A program made the position numbers and the translations under genes. The notes beneath the pieces are model-generated. The model worked only from the letters and a program-made list of their open reading frames with translations. It made no database searches and was not told where the DNA came from. From Actinomycetota bacterium (GTDB taxonomy: Bacteria > Zhuqueibacterota > Zhuqueibacteria > Residuimicrobiales > Krinioviventaceae): a stretch of 7,145 bases of DNA. The stretch lies in contig JAACEJ010000173.1 of NCBI GenBank assembly GCA_011682565.1, positions 1 to 7,145 of the forward strand, in the 5' to 3' direction. Below, one piece after another: positions 1-6,728 of this stretch. Positions within the stretch are counted from its first letter, which is position 1. Each line of letters opens with the position of its first letter.

Positions 1-2
1 CC

Positions 3-383
3 CGACAAAAAGTTTATGGTTTGGGTTACTCTCTTCTTGTTTTTGTCTATGATAAAAGCGATGATCAACTACAAAGAACTGGCCGCTTAAATATCCTGTA
101 CACAATTTTTGTTGAAAATTATCGAACCGGAGATTTTCAAACGACATCAGGACTGAAGGGAATTCTTGATAACAATGGTAATACAGATGATATATTGGCA
201 TTTTTTGAAGAACGAATGCTGCCCCTTGATGAAATACAAGCTCAGGCATTAGCTGAAGAGGTTATTCAGAATCCTCCCGAGATTGGTTATTTGACTATAT
301 CAAATGCCTTACAATGGAGACTTCAGTACAACCGGGTGATCCAAAAGGCAGATGAAATACCGGGAATAAATAAGGTGCTATAG
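3..383 (+). CDS. Probable type II restriction endonuclease, C-terminal part (5' end outside window)
   Basis: The frame is open from base 3 without a stop, so this is the last 126 residues of a gene that begins upstream; the TTG at 21 is only an internal leucine codon. The visible part starts RQKVYGLGYSLLVFVYDK, a hydrophobic beta-strand pattern I associate with type II restriction endonucleases. It continues through a helical region with LNILYTIFVE and ISNALQWRLQYNRVI near the end. No complete PD-(D/E)XK catalytic motif can be pointed to in this fragment. The main support is context: the stop at 381-383 is one base before the ATG of an N6-adenine DNA methyltransferase, the usual tight arrangement of a restriction-modification operon. 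The enzyme would cut unmethylated DNA at the site protected by that methyltransferase; the site cannot be read from the sequence. The reading frame is secure, the function is inferred. Confidence 0.6.
   Translation, partial: RQKVYGLGYSLLVFVYDKSDDQLQRTGRLNILYTIFVENYRTGDFQTTSGLKGILDNNGNTDDILAFFEERMLPLDEIQAQALAEEVIQNPPEIGYLTISNALQWRLQYNRVIQKADEIPGINKVL
373..378 (+). promoter_or_regulatory. Ribosome binding site of the methyltransferase
   Basis: AAGGTG lies 6 bases before the ATG at 385, inside the last codons of the upstream endonuclease gene. With only one base between stop and start, translation of the methyltransferase is probably coupled to that of the endonuclease. Confidence 0.5.
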
Positions 384-384
384 T

Positions 385-1911
385 ATGAAGCAGAAAGAAT
401 TCGGCGATTTCCAAACTCCGGATGAATTGGCAAGGGAGGTCGTTGAACTTGTTTCGCAAACCCTGCATTCCCCGGATATAGTTGTAGAACCAACTTGTGG
501 AAAAGGAAGCTTTCTTGGCGCTTCTCATGATAAATGGGGGGACCATTCTAAATATTTTGGATTTGAGATTAATGATACATATCTCGACTTTTGCACGAAA
601 AGGTTCTTGGGAATAGACATTATTACTCTAGAAAAGCAGGATTTTTTTTCGTTTGACTGGGATTTGTTTTTCAAAGAATTTTTATCTAAAAAAATCCTCA
701 TAATTGGAAATCCACCCTGGGTTACAAATTCTACACAGGGTGTGATTGGCGGAAAAAATTTGCCTGTGAAATCTAATTTTCAGGGACATAAAGGTTTTGA
801 TGCGAAAACAGGCAAAGCAAACTTTGATATAGCCGAATGGATAATTATAAAATTGATGGAATCAGTTGCCGGGTTTAAAGGATATTTAGCTTTCCTTTGT
901 AAAACAGCAACAGCAAGAAAAGTATTGATTCACTTTTGGAAAAAAGGAGCCAATATTGGTCAATCCAAACTTTATCTCATCGATGCAAAAAAGTTTTTTA
1001 ATGTTTCAGTGGATGCTTGTTTGTTTTTGGTAGAGTTTTCGGGCGATCGCAGAGATAAAAGTGCTTTGGTATATTCTTCAATGAAACATGATAAAAAAAT
1101 GTTATATCGATTTGGAATGCAAAAGGGACAATTAATTTCAAATTTGGATGATTACGAAAAATATAAATATCTTGATGGTTTTTCAAGTTACACCTGGCGT
1201 TCCGGCATTAAACATGATGCATCCAAAGTAATGGAGTTGTATCGGGAGAAAGGGAGATTTATCAATGGTTTTGGTGAAACAGTCGATATTGAGAATACTT
1301 TTGTTTATCCTCTTTTAAAATCATCGGATATTGGCAACAATCGTTTAATCCCGAGAAAATATGTTATCGTTACTCAACAATTTGTAGGTGAAGATACAAA
1401 TTATATTTCAGAACTTGCCCCGAAAACATGGAATTATTTGCGCAAATATTCTTCTGAACTTGCAAGACGAAAAAGTTCAATTTATAAAAATCGTCCCCAA
1501 TATTCTATGTTTGGCGTGGGACGCTACAGTTTTTCCAAGTGGAAAGTTGCTGTATCCGGGTTGTACAAGAATACCTTATTTGTCGTTGTGCCTCCTTTTG
1601 ATGGAAAGCCTACAATGGTAGATGATACGTGTTATTTTATTCCATGTGGTTCTGAACAAGAAGCACGATATTGGGCCAAAGTACTGAACTCTGATGATAA
1701 CCAACGATTTCTCAAGTCATTAATATTTTTTGATTCAAAACGTCCTGTTACTGTTGATATATTAAAGCGGATAAATATGGCTGAATTGTCACGGCGGCAT
1801 GGAGAATTCGAACTTGCACGTAATTATCTTGAACTTGCCGGTTCCATTGAAGGAAGGCAACCGTCATTAGTTTTCGAACAACGAGAAAAGTATCGAAAAA
1901 ATCGTACATGA
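385..1911 (+). CDS. Type II N6-adenine DNA methyltransferase (gamma class, M.TaqI-like)
   Basis: This 508-residue protein transfers a methyl group from S-adenosylmethionine to adenine N6 in DNA, protecting the host from the partner endonuclease. The N-terminus carries DFQTP (residues 8-12, motif X region). Motif I follows as VVEPTCGKGSFL (33-44, with E35, G39 and G41 in the SAM site), then the catalytic motif IV IIGNPPW (N109 P110 P111 W112). The order X, I, IV with a large C-terminal target-recognition region (roughly 260-440) fits the gamma class. FFDSKRPVTVDILKRIN near the C-terminus is also typical of this family. Length is normal for a single-chain type II enzyme, and it appears intact. 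The gene is AT-rich (28-30% G+C in two sampled lines) compared with the sugar genes downstream, which suggests separate, probably horizontal, origin. A solitary methyltransferase is less likely because the endonuclease-like gene is directly upstream. Confidence 0.9.
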   Translation: MKQKEFGDFQTPDELAREVVELVSQTLHSPDIVVEPTCGKGSFLGASHDKWGDHSKYFGFEINDTYLDFCTKRFLGIDIITLEKQDFFSFDWDLFFKEFLSKKILIIGNPPWVTNSTQGVIGGKNLPVKSNFQGHKGFDAKTGKANFDIAEWIIIKLMESVAGFKGYLAFLCKTATARKVLIHFWKKGANIGQSKLYLIDAKKFFNVSVDACLFLVEFSGDRRDKSALVYSSMKHDKKMLYRFGMQKGQLISNLDDYEKYKYLDGFSSYTWRSGIKHDASKVMELYREKGRFINGFGETVDIENTFVYPLLKSSDIGNNRLIPRKYVIVTQQFVGEDTNYISELAPKTWNYLRKYSSELARRKSSIYKNRPQYSMFGVGRYSFSKWKVAVSGLYKNTLFVVVPPFDGKPTMVDDTCYFIPCGSEQEARYWAKVLNSDDNQRFLKSLIFFDSKRPVTVDILKRINMAELSRRHGEFELARNYLELAGSIEGRQPSLVFEQREKYRKNRT

Positions 1912-1980
1912 AAAATGAGTTGTTGCCGGAAAAACAGTGGAGCTAAATAAGTTCTTGCGAGTATAAAAACAAAACAATTA

Positions 1981-1987
1981 AAGGGAG
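1981..1987 (+). promoter_or_regulatory. Ribosome binding site of the alpha-galactosidase
   Basis: AAGGGAG lies 5 bases before the ATG at 1993. It supports that start, which is also the one giving a proper signal peptide. Confidence 0.6.
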
Positions 1988-1992
1988 TCGAA

Positions 1993-3177
1993 ATGTACCA
2001 TTCAAGATTAATATCCTATGTTATGTTTATTCTTTTTAATGTACTTTTATTATTTCCCATCCACCATCTTAAAGCACTCGATAACGGTCTTGCACTGACA
2101 CCGCCGATGGGGTGGAATAGCTGGAACAAGTTCGGCTGCGATGTAAATGAGGATTTGATCAGAGAAATGGCGGATGCCATGGTCGGCAGCGGCATGAAGG
2201 ATGCCGGGTACCGGTACATTGTAATCGACGATTGCTGGCAAGTGAGCCGCGATGATGAAGGAAATATTATTCCCGATCCGGAGCGGTTTCCTTCGGGGAT
2301 GAAAACGCTGGCTGATTATGTGCATTCCAAAGGATTAAAATTCGGCCTCTATTCCGATGCCGGCAGGATGACATGCCAAAAACGCCCCGGCAGCCGAGGC
2401 TACGAATTTCAGGATGCACGCCAGTATGCGGCCTGGGGTGTTGATTATTTAAAGTATGACTGGTGTCATCACGGTAAACAGAATGCAGAAGCGTCGTATG
2501 CGTTGATGCGGGATGCGCTCAAGGCTTCGGGGCGCCCAATTGTTTTCAGCATCTGTGAGTGGGGCAGTAACAAACCGTGGCTATGGGCGCAGGATGTCGG
2601 CAATTTGTGGCGTACGACCGGTGACATTCATGATTGCTGGGATTGCGGCAGAGGTAAGACAAGCGGCGGCTGGACGAAAATTCTTGATTTTCAGAACGGC
2701 CTGGAATCGTATGCCGGGCCGGGGCACTGGAATGATCCCGATATGCTCGAGGTGGGCAATGGTCACATGAGTACTGCGGAGTATCGCGCGCATTTCAGCT
2801 TTTGGTGTCTTTTAGCTGCGCCCTTGATGGCCGGAAACGATCTTCGCAGCATGTCTGCCGATGTTGCCGGCATTTTAACAAATAAAGAAGTTATTGCTGT
2901 GGATCAGGATTCACTTGGGGAGCAAGGCCGTAAAATCAGAGATGATGGTGATTATGAAGTTTGGGCCAAAGACCTTAAGGACGGCAGTTACGCCGTCATT
3001 TTGTTCAATCGTAGTAAAAAGGAGAAGAAAATTTCCGTTTCCTGGAAAGAGATTGGATTTTCAGTAAAGTCCGCGCAGGTCAGGGATTTATGGATGCATA
3101 AAGATCTGGGCAGTTATAAAGGGCGTTTTTCCACCCTCGTGCCTTCTCATGGCGTTGTAATGATCAAAGTTATGTAA
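1993..3177 (+). CDS. Secreted GH27 alpha-galactosidase
   Basis: This 394-residue glycoside hydrolase is predicted to release terminal alpha-linked galactose by a retaining mechanism. Residues 1 to about 28 form a Sec signal peptide with a hydrophobic core (VMFILFNVLLLF) and a likely cut after LKA. The family GH27 barrel begins with LTPPMGWNSWNKFGC (35-49), followed by IDDCW (D79, D80 bind substrate) and the nucleophile in YLKYDWC (D156). CEWG (188-191) follows, then the acid/base in WRTTGDI (D211). Spacing matches the rice alpha-galactosidase residues I recall (nucleophile D130, C162, W164, R181, acid/base D185; here D156, C188, W190, R207, D211). The Cys/Trp pair favours galactosidase over N-acetylgalactosaminidase. 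Residues from about 320 form the C-terminal beta domain. All key residues are present and the length is normal. Forty-eight bases separate it from the next gene, so they are likely cotranscribed. Other GH27 activities, such as beta-L-arabinopyranosidase, are not excluded. Confidence 0.93.
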   Translation: MYHSRLISYVMFILFNVLLLFPIHHLKALDNGLALTPPMGWNSWNKFGCDVNEDLIREMADAMVGSGMKDAGYRYIVIDDCWQVSRDDEGNIIPDPERFPSGMKTLADYVHSKGLKFGLYSDAGRMTCQKRPGSRGYEFQDARQYAAWGVDYLKYDWCHHGKQNAEASYALMRDALKASGRPIVFSICEWGSNKPWLWAQDVGNLWRTTGDIHDCWDCGRGKTSGGWTKILDFQNGLESYAGPGHWNDPDMLEVGNGHMSTAEYRAHFSFWCLLAAPLMAGNDLRSMSADVAGILTNKEVIAVDQDSLGEQGRKIRDDGDYEVWAKDLKDGSYAVILFNRSKKEKKISVSWKEIGFSVKSAQVRDLWMHKDLGSYKGRFSTLVPSHGVVMIKVM

Positions 3178-3213
3178 AATAAGAATGATACAAAATTCGG
3201 AAAAGATTCAAAA

Positions 3214-3219
3214 AAGGAG
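3214..3219 (+). promoter_or_regulatory. Ribosome binding site of the first Gfo/Idh/MocA gene
   Basis: AAGGAG, a near-perfect Shine-Dalgarno sequence, is 6 bases before the ATG at 3226. It fixes that start, immediately ahead of a Tat signal. Confidence 0.7.
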
Positions 3220-3225
3220 AAAATA

Positions 3226-4689
3226 ATGGGTCAGCTTTCACGCAGAAGTTTTTTTAAAAAAACACTTGTTACAACAGCAGGTGTAGGCATTATGTCCACA
3301 ATGATTGATTCAAGCCGTTCGCCGGTTCTTGGCGCTAATGATGAAATTCGTGTGGCTGTTGTAGGCTTTCATGGCAAGGGGGCACAGCATATAAGAGTTT
3401 TTGGTGAAATTCCCAACGTCCGGGTTGCTGCTTTGTGCGATGTCGATGAGGACGTTCTTCAGGGACAGGTGCAAAAATTCAAAGATCGTGGTGAAAAAGT
3501 GGCTGCTTTTAGAGATGTACGCAAGCTTCTCGAACAAAAAGATATCGATGCGATCGTTATTGCAACTCCAAGCCACTGGCATTCTTTAATCGGGATATGG
3601 GCTTGCCAGGCAGGCAAGGATGTATACGTTGAGAAACCGGTTTCTCTCAATGTTTGGGAAGGAAGAAAATTAGTTCAGGCCGCAAGAAAGTATAAAAGGA
3701 TTGTACAAGCCGGGACACAAAATCGGTCGGATGTCGGCTTGCGTGCTGCAAAAAAATATATACAAGAAGGACATTTAGGTAAGGTTTTATGGGCTCATGG
3801 TTTGTGGTATAAGCGGCGAACCAGCATTGGTAAAGTTCCCGGACCTCGCCATGTCCCGCCGCAGGTGGACTATGATCTGTGGACCGGTCCTGCACCGTTG
3901 GAGCCGCTGCGCCGCGAACGTCTTCATTATGATTGGCATTGGCGCTGGGTAACCGGAGGCGGTGATATGGGCAATCTGGGCGTTCATCAGATTGACGACT
4001 GCCGCTTTGTTTTGGAATATGAGGGCTATCCTGATAAAGTTATGAGTTTTGGCGGTCGTTTTGGCTATATCGATGATGGTGAAACGCCAAACACCCAAAT
4101 GGCGATTTTTAATTATAAACCGGCTCCAATAATCGTTGAAGTGCGTACTTTGCCGATAAAGAAAGGCGTCCGGGCGATGGATAATTATCGTGGTGTCCGC
4201 ATGGGCAATATCATCCAATGTGAAAACGGATATTTTGCCGGTGGTCGCGGTGGAGGTTGGGCTTATGATAATAATCGAAAAAAGATCAAGCAATTTCCGG
4301 GAGACGGCGGCGGAACTCACCAGGCTAATTTCATCGCTGCTGTTCGCAGTCGTAATGTGGATGAACTTCATGCCGATGTGCTCCAGGGACATATTTCTTC
4401 CGCGTTGTGTCACATGGCAAATATTTCCTATCGGATAGGTCAGCAATCTCCCGTAGAAAAGATCAAAGAGTCGGTTAGTGGCTACCAGGACGGCGTGGAA
4501 ACTTTGGAAAAGATCAAAGCACATCTTGAGGCAAATGAAGTGGATCTGGTAAAGACCCCGATAGTGAATGGCCCATGGCTGGAGTTTGACGGCAAAAAAG
4601 AGCGCTTTAAGAAAGATTGGGGTTACGAAGCCAATATGTATTTATCGCGGCTTTATCGCAAACCTTTTGTTGTGCCTGAAAATGTTTGA
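3226..4689 (+). CDS. Tat-exported Gfo/Idh/MocA family oxidoreductase (1)
   Basis: This is a 487-residue NAD(P)-dependent sugar oxidoreductase of the Gfo/Idh/MocA superfamily. The N-terminus carries a twin-arginine signal, SRRSFFK (residues 5-11), with a hydrophobic stretch behind it. The protein is therefore probably folded with its cofactor and exported to the periplasm. The Rossmann domain starts at IRVAVVGFHGKG (41-52). The family lysine motif is intact as VEKPVSLN (E136 K137 P138). The active-site region reads GGGDMGNLGVHQIDD (D247, H254, D257). The C-terminal half is the alpha/beta domain of the family, with glycine-rich loops near residues 340-370. The length is typical of the longer Tat-bearing subgroup. 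Substrate is unknown: the adjacent alpha-galactosidase suggests a galactose-containing sugar, but that is inference. GH109-type NAD-dependent glycosidases share this fold and export signal and are an alternative. Its stop overlaps the start of the broken sugar-porter gene by 8 bases. Confidence 0.9.
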   Translation: MGQLSRRSFFKKTLVTTAGVGIMSTMIDSSRSPVLGANDEIRVAVVGFHGKGAQHIRVFGEIPNVRVAALCDVDEDVLQGQVQKFKDRGEKVAAFRDVRKLLEQKDIDAIVIATPSHWHSLIGIWACQAGKDVYVEKPVSLNVWEGRKLVQAARKYKRIVQAGTQNRSDVGLRAAKKYIQEGHLGKVLWAHGLWYKRRTSIGKVPGPRHVPPQVDYDLWTGPAPLEPLRRERLHYDWHWRWVTGGGDMGNLGVHQIDDCRFVLEYEGYPDKVMSFGGRFGYIDDGETPNTQMAIFNYKPAPIIVEVRTLPIKKGVRAMDNYRGVRMGNIIQCENGYFAGGRGGGWAYDNNRKKIKQFPGDGGGTHQANFIAAVRSRNVDELHADVLQGHISSALCHMANISYRIGQQSPVEKIKESVSGYQDGVETLEKIKAHLEANEVDLVKTPIVNGPWLEFDGKKERFKKDWGYEANMYLSRLYRKPFVVPENV

Positions 4690-4996
4690 TCCATTGCCCG
4701 GGACTGCTACATATAACATGCGCTACATCTGGTCGATTTCACTAGTAGCGGCAATGGGGGGATTGCTCTTTGGCTACGACTGGGTCGTTATTGGCGGTGC
4801 AAAACCTTTTTATGAGGAATATTTCCATCTTACCAGCGCATTTCAAATTGGTTGGGCAATGAGCAGTGCGCTGGTTGGCTGCTTACTCGGTTCAGTTGTT
4901 TCCGGAAGTCTTTCCGATAGATTGGGACGCAAACGGCTTTTAATATTTTCAGGATTATTATTTCTGAAATTTTCCCCAACCGCATTCGCGGTGTAG
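4682..4996 (+). pseudogene. MFS sugar porter, N-terminal remnant
   Basis: This 104-residue reading frame is the first fifth of a sugar-porter-family (SP) MFS transporter, normally about 450 residues or more with 12 membrane helices. TM1 with the family signature is at residues 16-37 (MGGLLFGYDWVVIGG follows the usual pattern). TM2 is at about 54-76, and the cytoplasmic motif A loop SDRLGRKRL is at 78-86. TM3 begins at 87 and stops making family sense after GLLF (91-94). The last ten residues are a frame-shifted reading of sequence that belongs to the other end of the gene (see 4963-5049). The start at 4682 overlaps the preceding stop by 8 bases; the Met at 4718 (residue 13) is an equally plausible start, and no good ribosome site marks either. 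The product could not form a transporter. The family and the truncation are clear; whether it is true decay or an assembly error is open. Confidence 0.85.
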
Positions 4997-5049
4997 CAAT
5001 GTCGGTTGCTGTTTTTTCGTTGTGGTCGGCATGTTTCATCCTCACCTAT
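4963..5049 (+). pseudogene. MFS sugar porter, C-terminal remnant (TM10-11 loop and TM11)
   Basis: Read in the frame of the following gene, this piece gives SEIFPNRIRGVAMS followed by VAVFSLWSACFILTY. SEIFPxxxRG is the conserved loop between TM10 and TM11 of sugar porters, and the hydrophobic run after it is TM11. It is therefore the far end of the same transporter as the 4682-4996 piece, in a different frame (+1 codon phase against +2). About 300 codons that should lie between are missing. The end of TM11, TM12 and the C-terminal tail are missing too: after the Tyr codon at 5047 the sequence turns directly into the ribosome site of the next gene. Confidence 0.75.
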
Positions 5050-5055
5050 AATTTG

Positions 5056-5061
5056 AAAGGA
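5056..5061 (+). promoter_or_regulatory. Ribosome binding site deciding the start of the second Gfo/Idh/MocA gene
   Basis: AAAGGA lies 9 bases before the ATG at 5071. The frame is open further upstream to an ATG at 4999, but those 24 extra codons are transporter remnant. Starting at 5071 puts the twin-arginine motif at residues 12-18, where it belongs. Confidence 0.6.
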
Positions 5062-5070
5062 AATGATTCC

Positions 5071-6309
5071 ATGTCTTCTCAAAACGGAATCAAAGATAAA
5101 GTAACCAGACGACAATTCATTGCCGGTTCCGGTACTGCCGCACTTGCATTTACAATTCTCAAACCGCAACTGGTGAGAGGTACAAGTGCAAATTCGAAAA
5201 TAAGGCTTGGCCTTATTGGATGCGGCGGTCGTGGAACCTGGATTGCCGGACTTTTTAAGGAACATGGCGGTTATGAAATTTCTGCCGCTGCCGATTATTT
5301 TCAGGATCGCGTGGATGCATTCGGCAAAAAATATGGCGTCGATCCTTACCGCCGGTTTACCGGACTTTCAGCTTACAAAAGATTGCTTGAAAGTGGTGTG
5401 GATGCCATAGCGATCATCAGTCCGCCGTATTTTCACCCCGAGCAAGCGGCTGCGGGCGTTGACGCCGGGATTCATGTTTACCTGGCCAAACCCATTGCCG
5501 TGGATGTACCCGGCTGCAACAGTATTGAAAAAAGCGGCCGGAGAGCAACTGCAAACAAGCAATGTTTTCTTGTCGATTTCCAAACGCGCGCTAACGAATT
5601 TTTTATCAAAGCGGTCAAACGCGTGCATGGCGGTGCCATCGGTGAGTTTGCATTTGGGGAATCCAGTTACCATGCGGGCAGCCCCTGGAAACAATGGTTC
5701 GATCTTGTTCGAACCATTCCGAATAACCCCGCAGTACGGCTGCGCGCCTGGGGTATAGACCTGGCGCTCTCGGGTGACATTATCACCGAGCAGAATATCC
5801 ACACGCTGGACGTTGCCAGTTGGATTATGAATGAAACGCCGATTTATGCTGTGGGTACGGGCGGCCTGACGGTTCGGGCGAAACTGGGTACCTGCTGGGA
5901 TCATTATGCTTTGCTGTTCCAGTACCCCAACAATATTGGAATTACTTTCAGTTCCCGGCAATTTAACGGCCATGATACGCCCGGAGGGATTAAAAATCGT
6001 ATGTTCGGCTCAAAGGGTGTGTTGGAAACAAAATACGGCGGCCAGGTATTGATCCGCGGGGAAAACTTTTATCGCGGCGGGGACACCGGGGGCATTTACA
6101 AAGAGGGTGCTCAAACGAACATTGTCACTTTTCATAAAAATATTACCAATGGTGTTTACGACAATCCGACCGTTGCTCCCAGCGTTCGCAGTACTCTGGT
6201 GACAATTCTCGGGCGCACAGCCGGAAGAAAAGGGCGGCAGGTTTTCTGGTATCAGATTTTGAACAGCACGGAGAAACTGATTGCGGATTTGCGTGGTTTG
6301 AAAGATTAG
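5071..6309 (+). CDS. Tat-exported Gfo/Idh/MocA family oxidoreductase (2)
   Basis: This 412-residue exported dehydrogenase-fold protein starts with a twin-arginine signal TRRQFIAG (residues 12-19), a hydrophobic stretch (AALAFTIL), and a Rossmann nucleotide-binding motif LGLIGCGGRG (46-55). The lysine motif usually written EKP is LAKPIAVDVPG here (A139 K140 P141): the catalytic-site lysine is kept, the glutamate is alanine. GDIITEQNIHTLDVASW (235-251) supplies the substrate-side His244 and Asp247. The end of the protein (about 360-412, SVRSTLVTILGRTAGRKG) resembles the C-terminus of Tat-bearing members common in Bacteroidota and Planctomycetota. It is a different subgroup from the 3226-4689 protein (shorter, different active-site loop), so not a recent tandem copy. 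Substrate is unknown; sugar or glycoside oxidation next to the alpha-galactosidase is inferred. The start at 5071 is chosen over 4999 because of the ribosome site and the Tat signal. The gene itself appears complete. Confidence 0.88.
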   Translation: MSSQNGIKDKVTRRQFIAGSGTAALAFTILKPQLVRGTSANSKIRLGLIGCGGRGTWIAGLFKEHGGYEISAAADYFQDRVDAFGKKYGVDPYRRFTGLSAYKRLLESGVDAIAIISPPYFHPEQAAAGVDAGIHVYLAKPIAVDVPGCNSIEKSGRRATANKQCFLVDFQTRANEFFIKAVKRVHGGAIGEFAFGESSYHAGSPWKQWFDLVRTIPNNPAVRLRAWGIDLALSGDIITEQNIHTLDVASWIMNETPIYAVGTGGLTVRAKLGTCWDHYALLFQYPNNIGITFSSRQFNGHDTPGGIKNRMFGSKGVLETKYGGQVLIRGENFYRGGDTGGIYKEGAQTNIVTFHKNITNGVYDNPTVAPSVRSTLVTILGRTAGRKGRQVFWYQILNSTEKLIADLRGLKD

Positions 6310-6338
6310 TGCTTGATCTTTTAATTAACTGATAAAAA

Positions 6339-6728
6339 TTACCAAATTACCTTAATGTTACCCCATTTGATAATTTTTTTATCCTTTGAAATTAAAGGAG
6401 CATGGTGTTGCATACAACTCGCGACAATCAATCTGTCTGCGGGGTCACCATGGAAAGCACCGGGAAGACGGGTTGAGAGGATAGCGATTTCCGGGTCTAT
6501 TGGCAATAGTTTTATTCCGGGATATTTTAATGCCTGATTCACCCATAGTTGAACATCTATGCTTAATCTTAAGCGTTCTTTCGCAACGAGCATGGCGACT
6601 TCCCAACATGAAATAATGCTAATGCCTAATGTGTCTTCCGATTGGATTCGATTGAGAGCATTTTGCGATAATTCATCAGTGTCGTCATTGACCCAAAAAA
6701 TCCAGGCATGCGTATCAAGGACGATCAT
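6339..6728 (-). CDS. vapC: PIN-domain toxin, VapC-like
   Basis: This 129-residue PIN-domain protein is predicted to be a magnesium-dependent RNase that blocks growth when freed from its antitoxin. It starts MIVLDTHAWIFW (Asp5). The other acidic active-site residues are Glu43 in SCWEVAML, Asp95 and Asp98 in GDPADRLIVA, and Asp116 in ISKDKKI. All expected acidic residues are present, so it should be active. The ATG at 6728 is preferred to the one at 6743, because it gives the standard MIVLDTH start, has GGAGG 7 bases upstream, and overlaps the antitoxin stop as ATGA. That 4-base overlap implies coupled translation from one mRNA. Its stop is 29 bases from the stop of the convergent oxidoreductase gene. 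The RNA target is unknown. Family assignment is secure; the name follows the family, not a specific ortholog. Confidence 0.92.
   Translation of the reverse strand: MIVLDTHAWIFWVNDDTDELSQNALNRIQSEDTLGISIISCWEVAMLVAKERLRLSIDVQLWVNQALKYPGIKLLPIDPEIAILSTRLPGAFHGDPADRLIVASCMQHHAPLISKDKKIIKWGNIKVIW

Noticed and set aside
1920..1967. Possible promoter ahead of the alpha-galactosidase (TTGTTG with TAAATA, or TATAAA at 1962-1967)
   Set aside because: The -10 with a matching -35 scores poorly (3 of 6), and the better TATAAA has no -35 at the right distance. A promoter is likely in this gap, but I cannot place it.
3787..4524. Long 245-codon open frame on the minus strand
   Set aside because: It lies wholly inside the first oxidoreductase gene, whose plus-strand product has clear family motifs. 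The minus-strand translation shows no recognisable domain.
4568..4681. Extension of the sugar-porter frame upstream to an ATG at 4568
   Set aside because: Those codons lie in the coding sequence of the first oxidoreductase in another frame and do not look like a transporter N-terminus; family similarity begins near the Met at 4718.
5368..5973. 201-codon open frame on the minus strand
   Set aside because: It is antisense to the second oxidoreductase, with no motifs and no convincing ribosome site; a shadow of the real gene.
3226..6309. Two oxidoreductases as a recent tandem duplication that destroyed the transporter
   Set aside because: The two proteins differ in length, lysine motif (EKP against AKP) and active-site loop (GVHQIDD against QNIHTLD), so they are distant paralogs, not recent copies.
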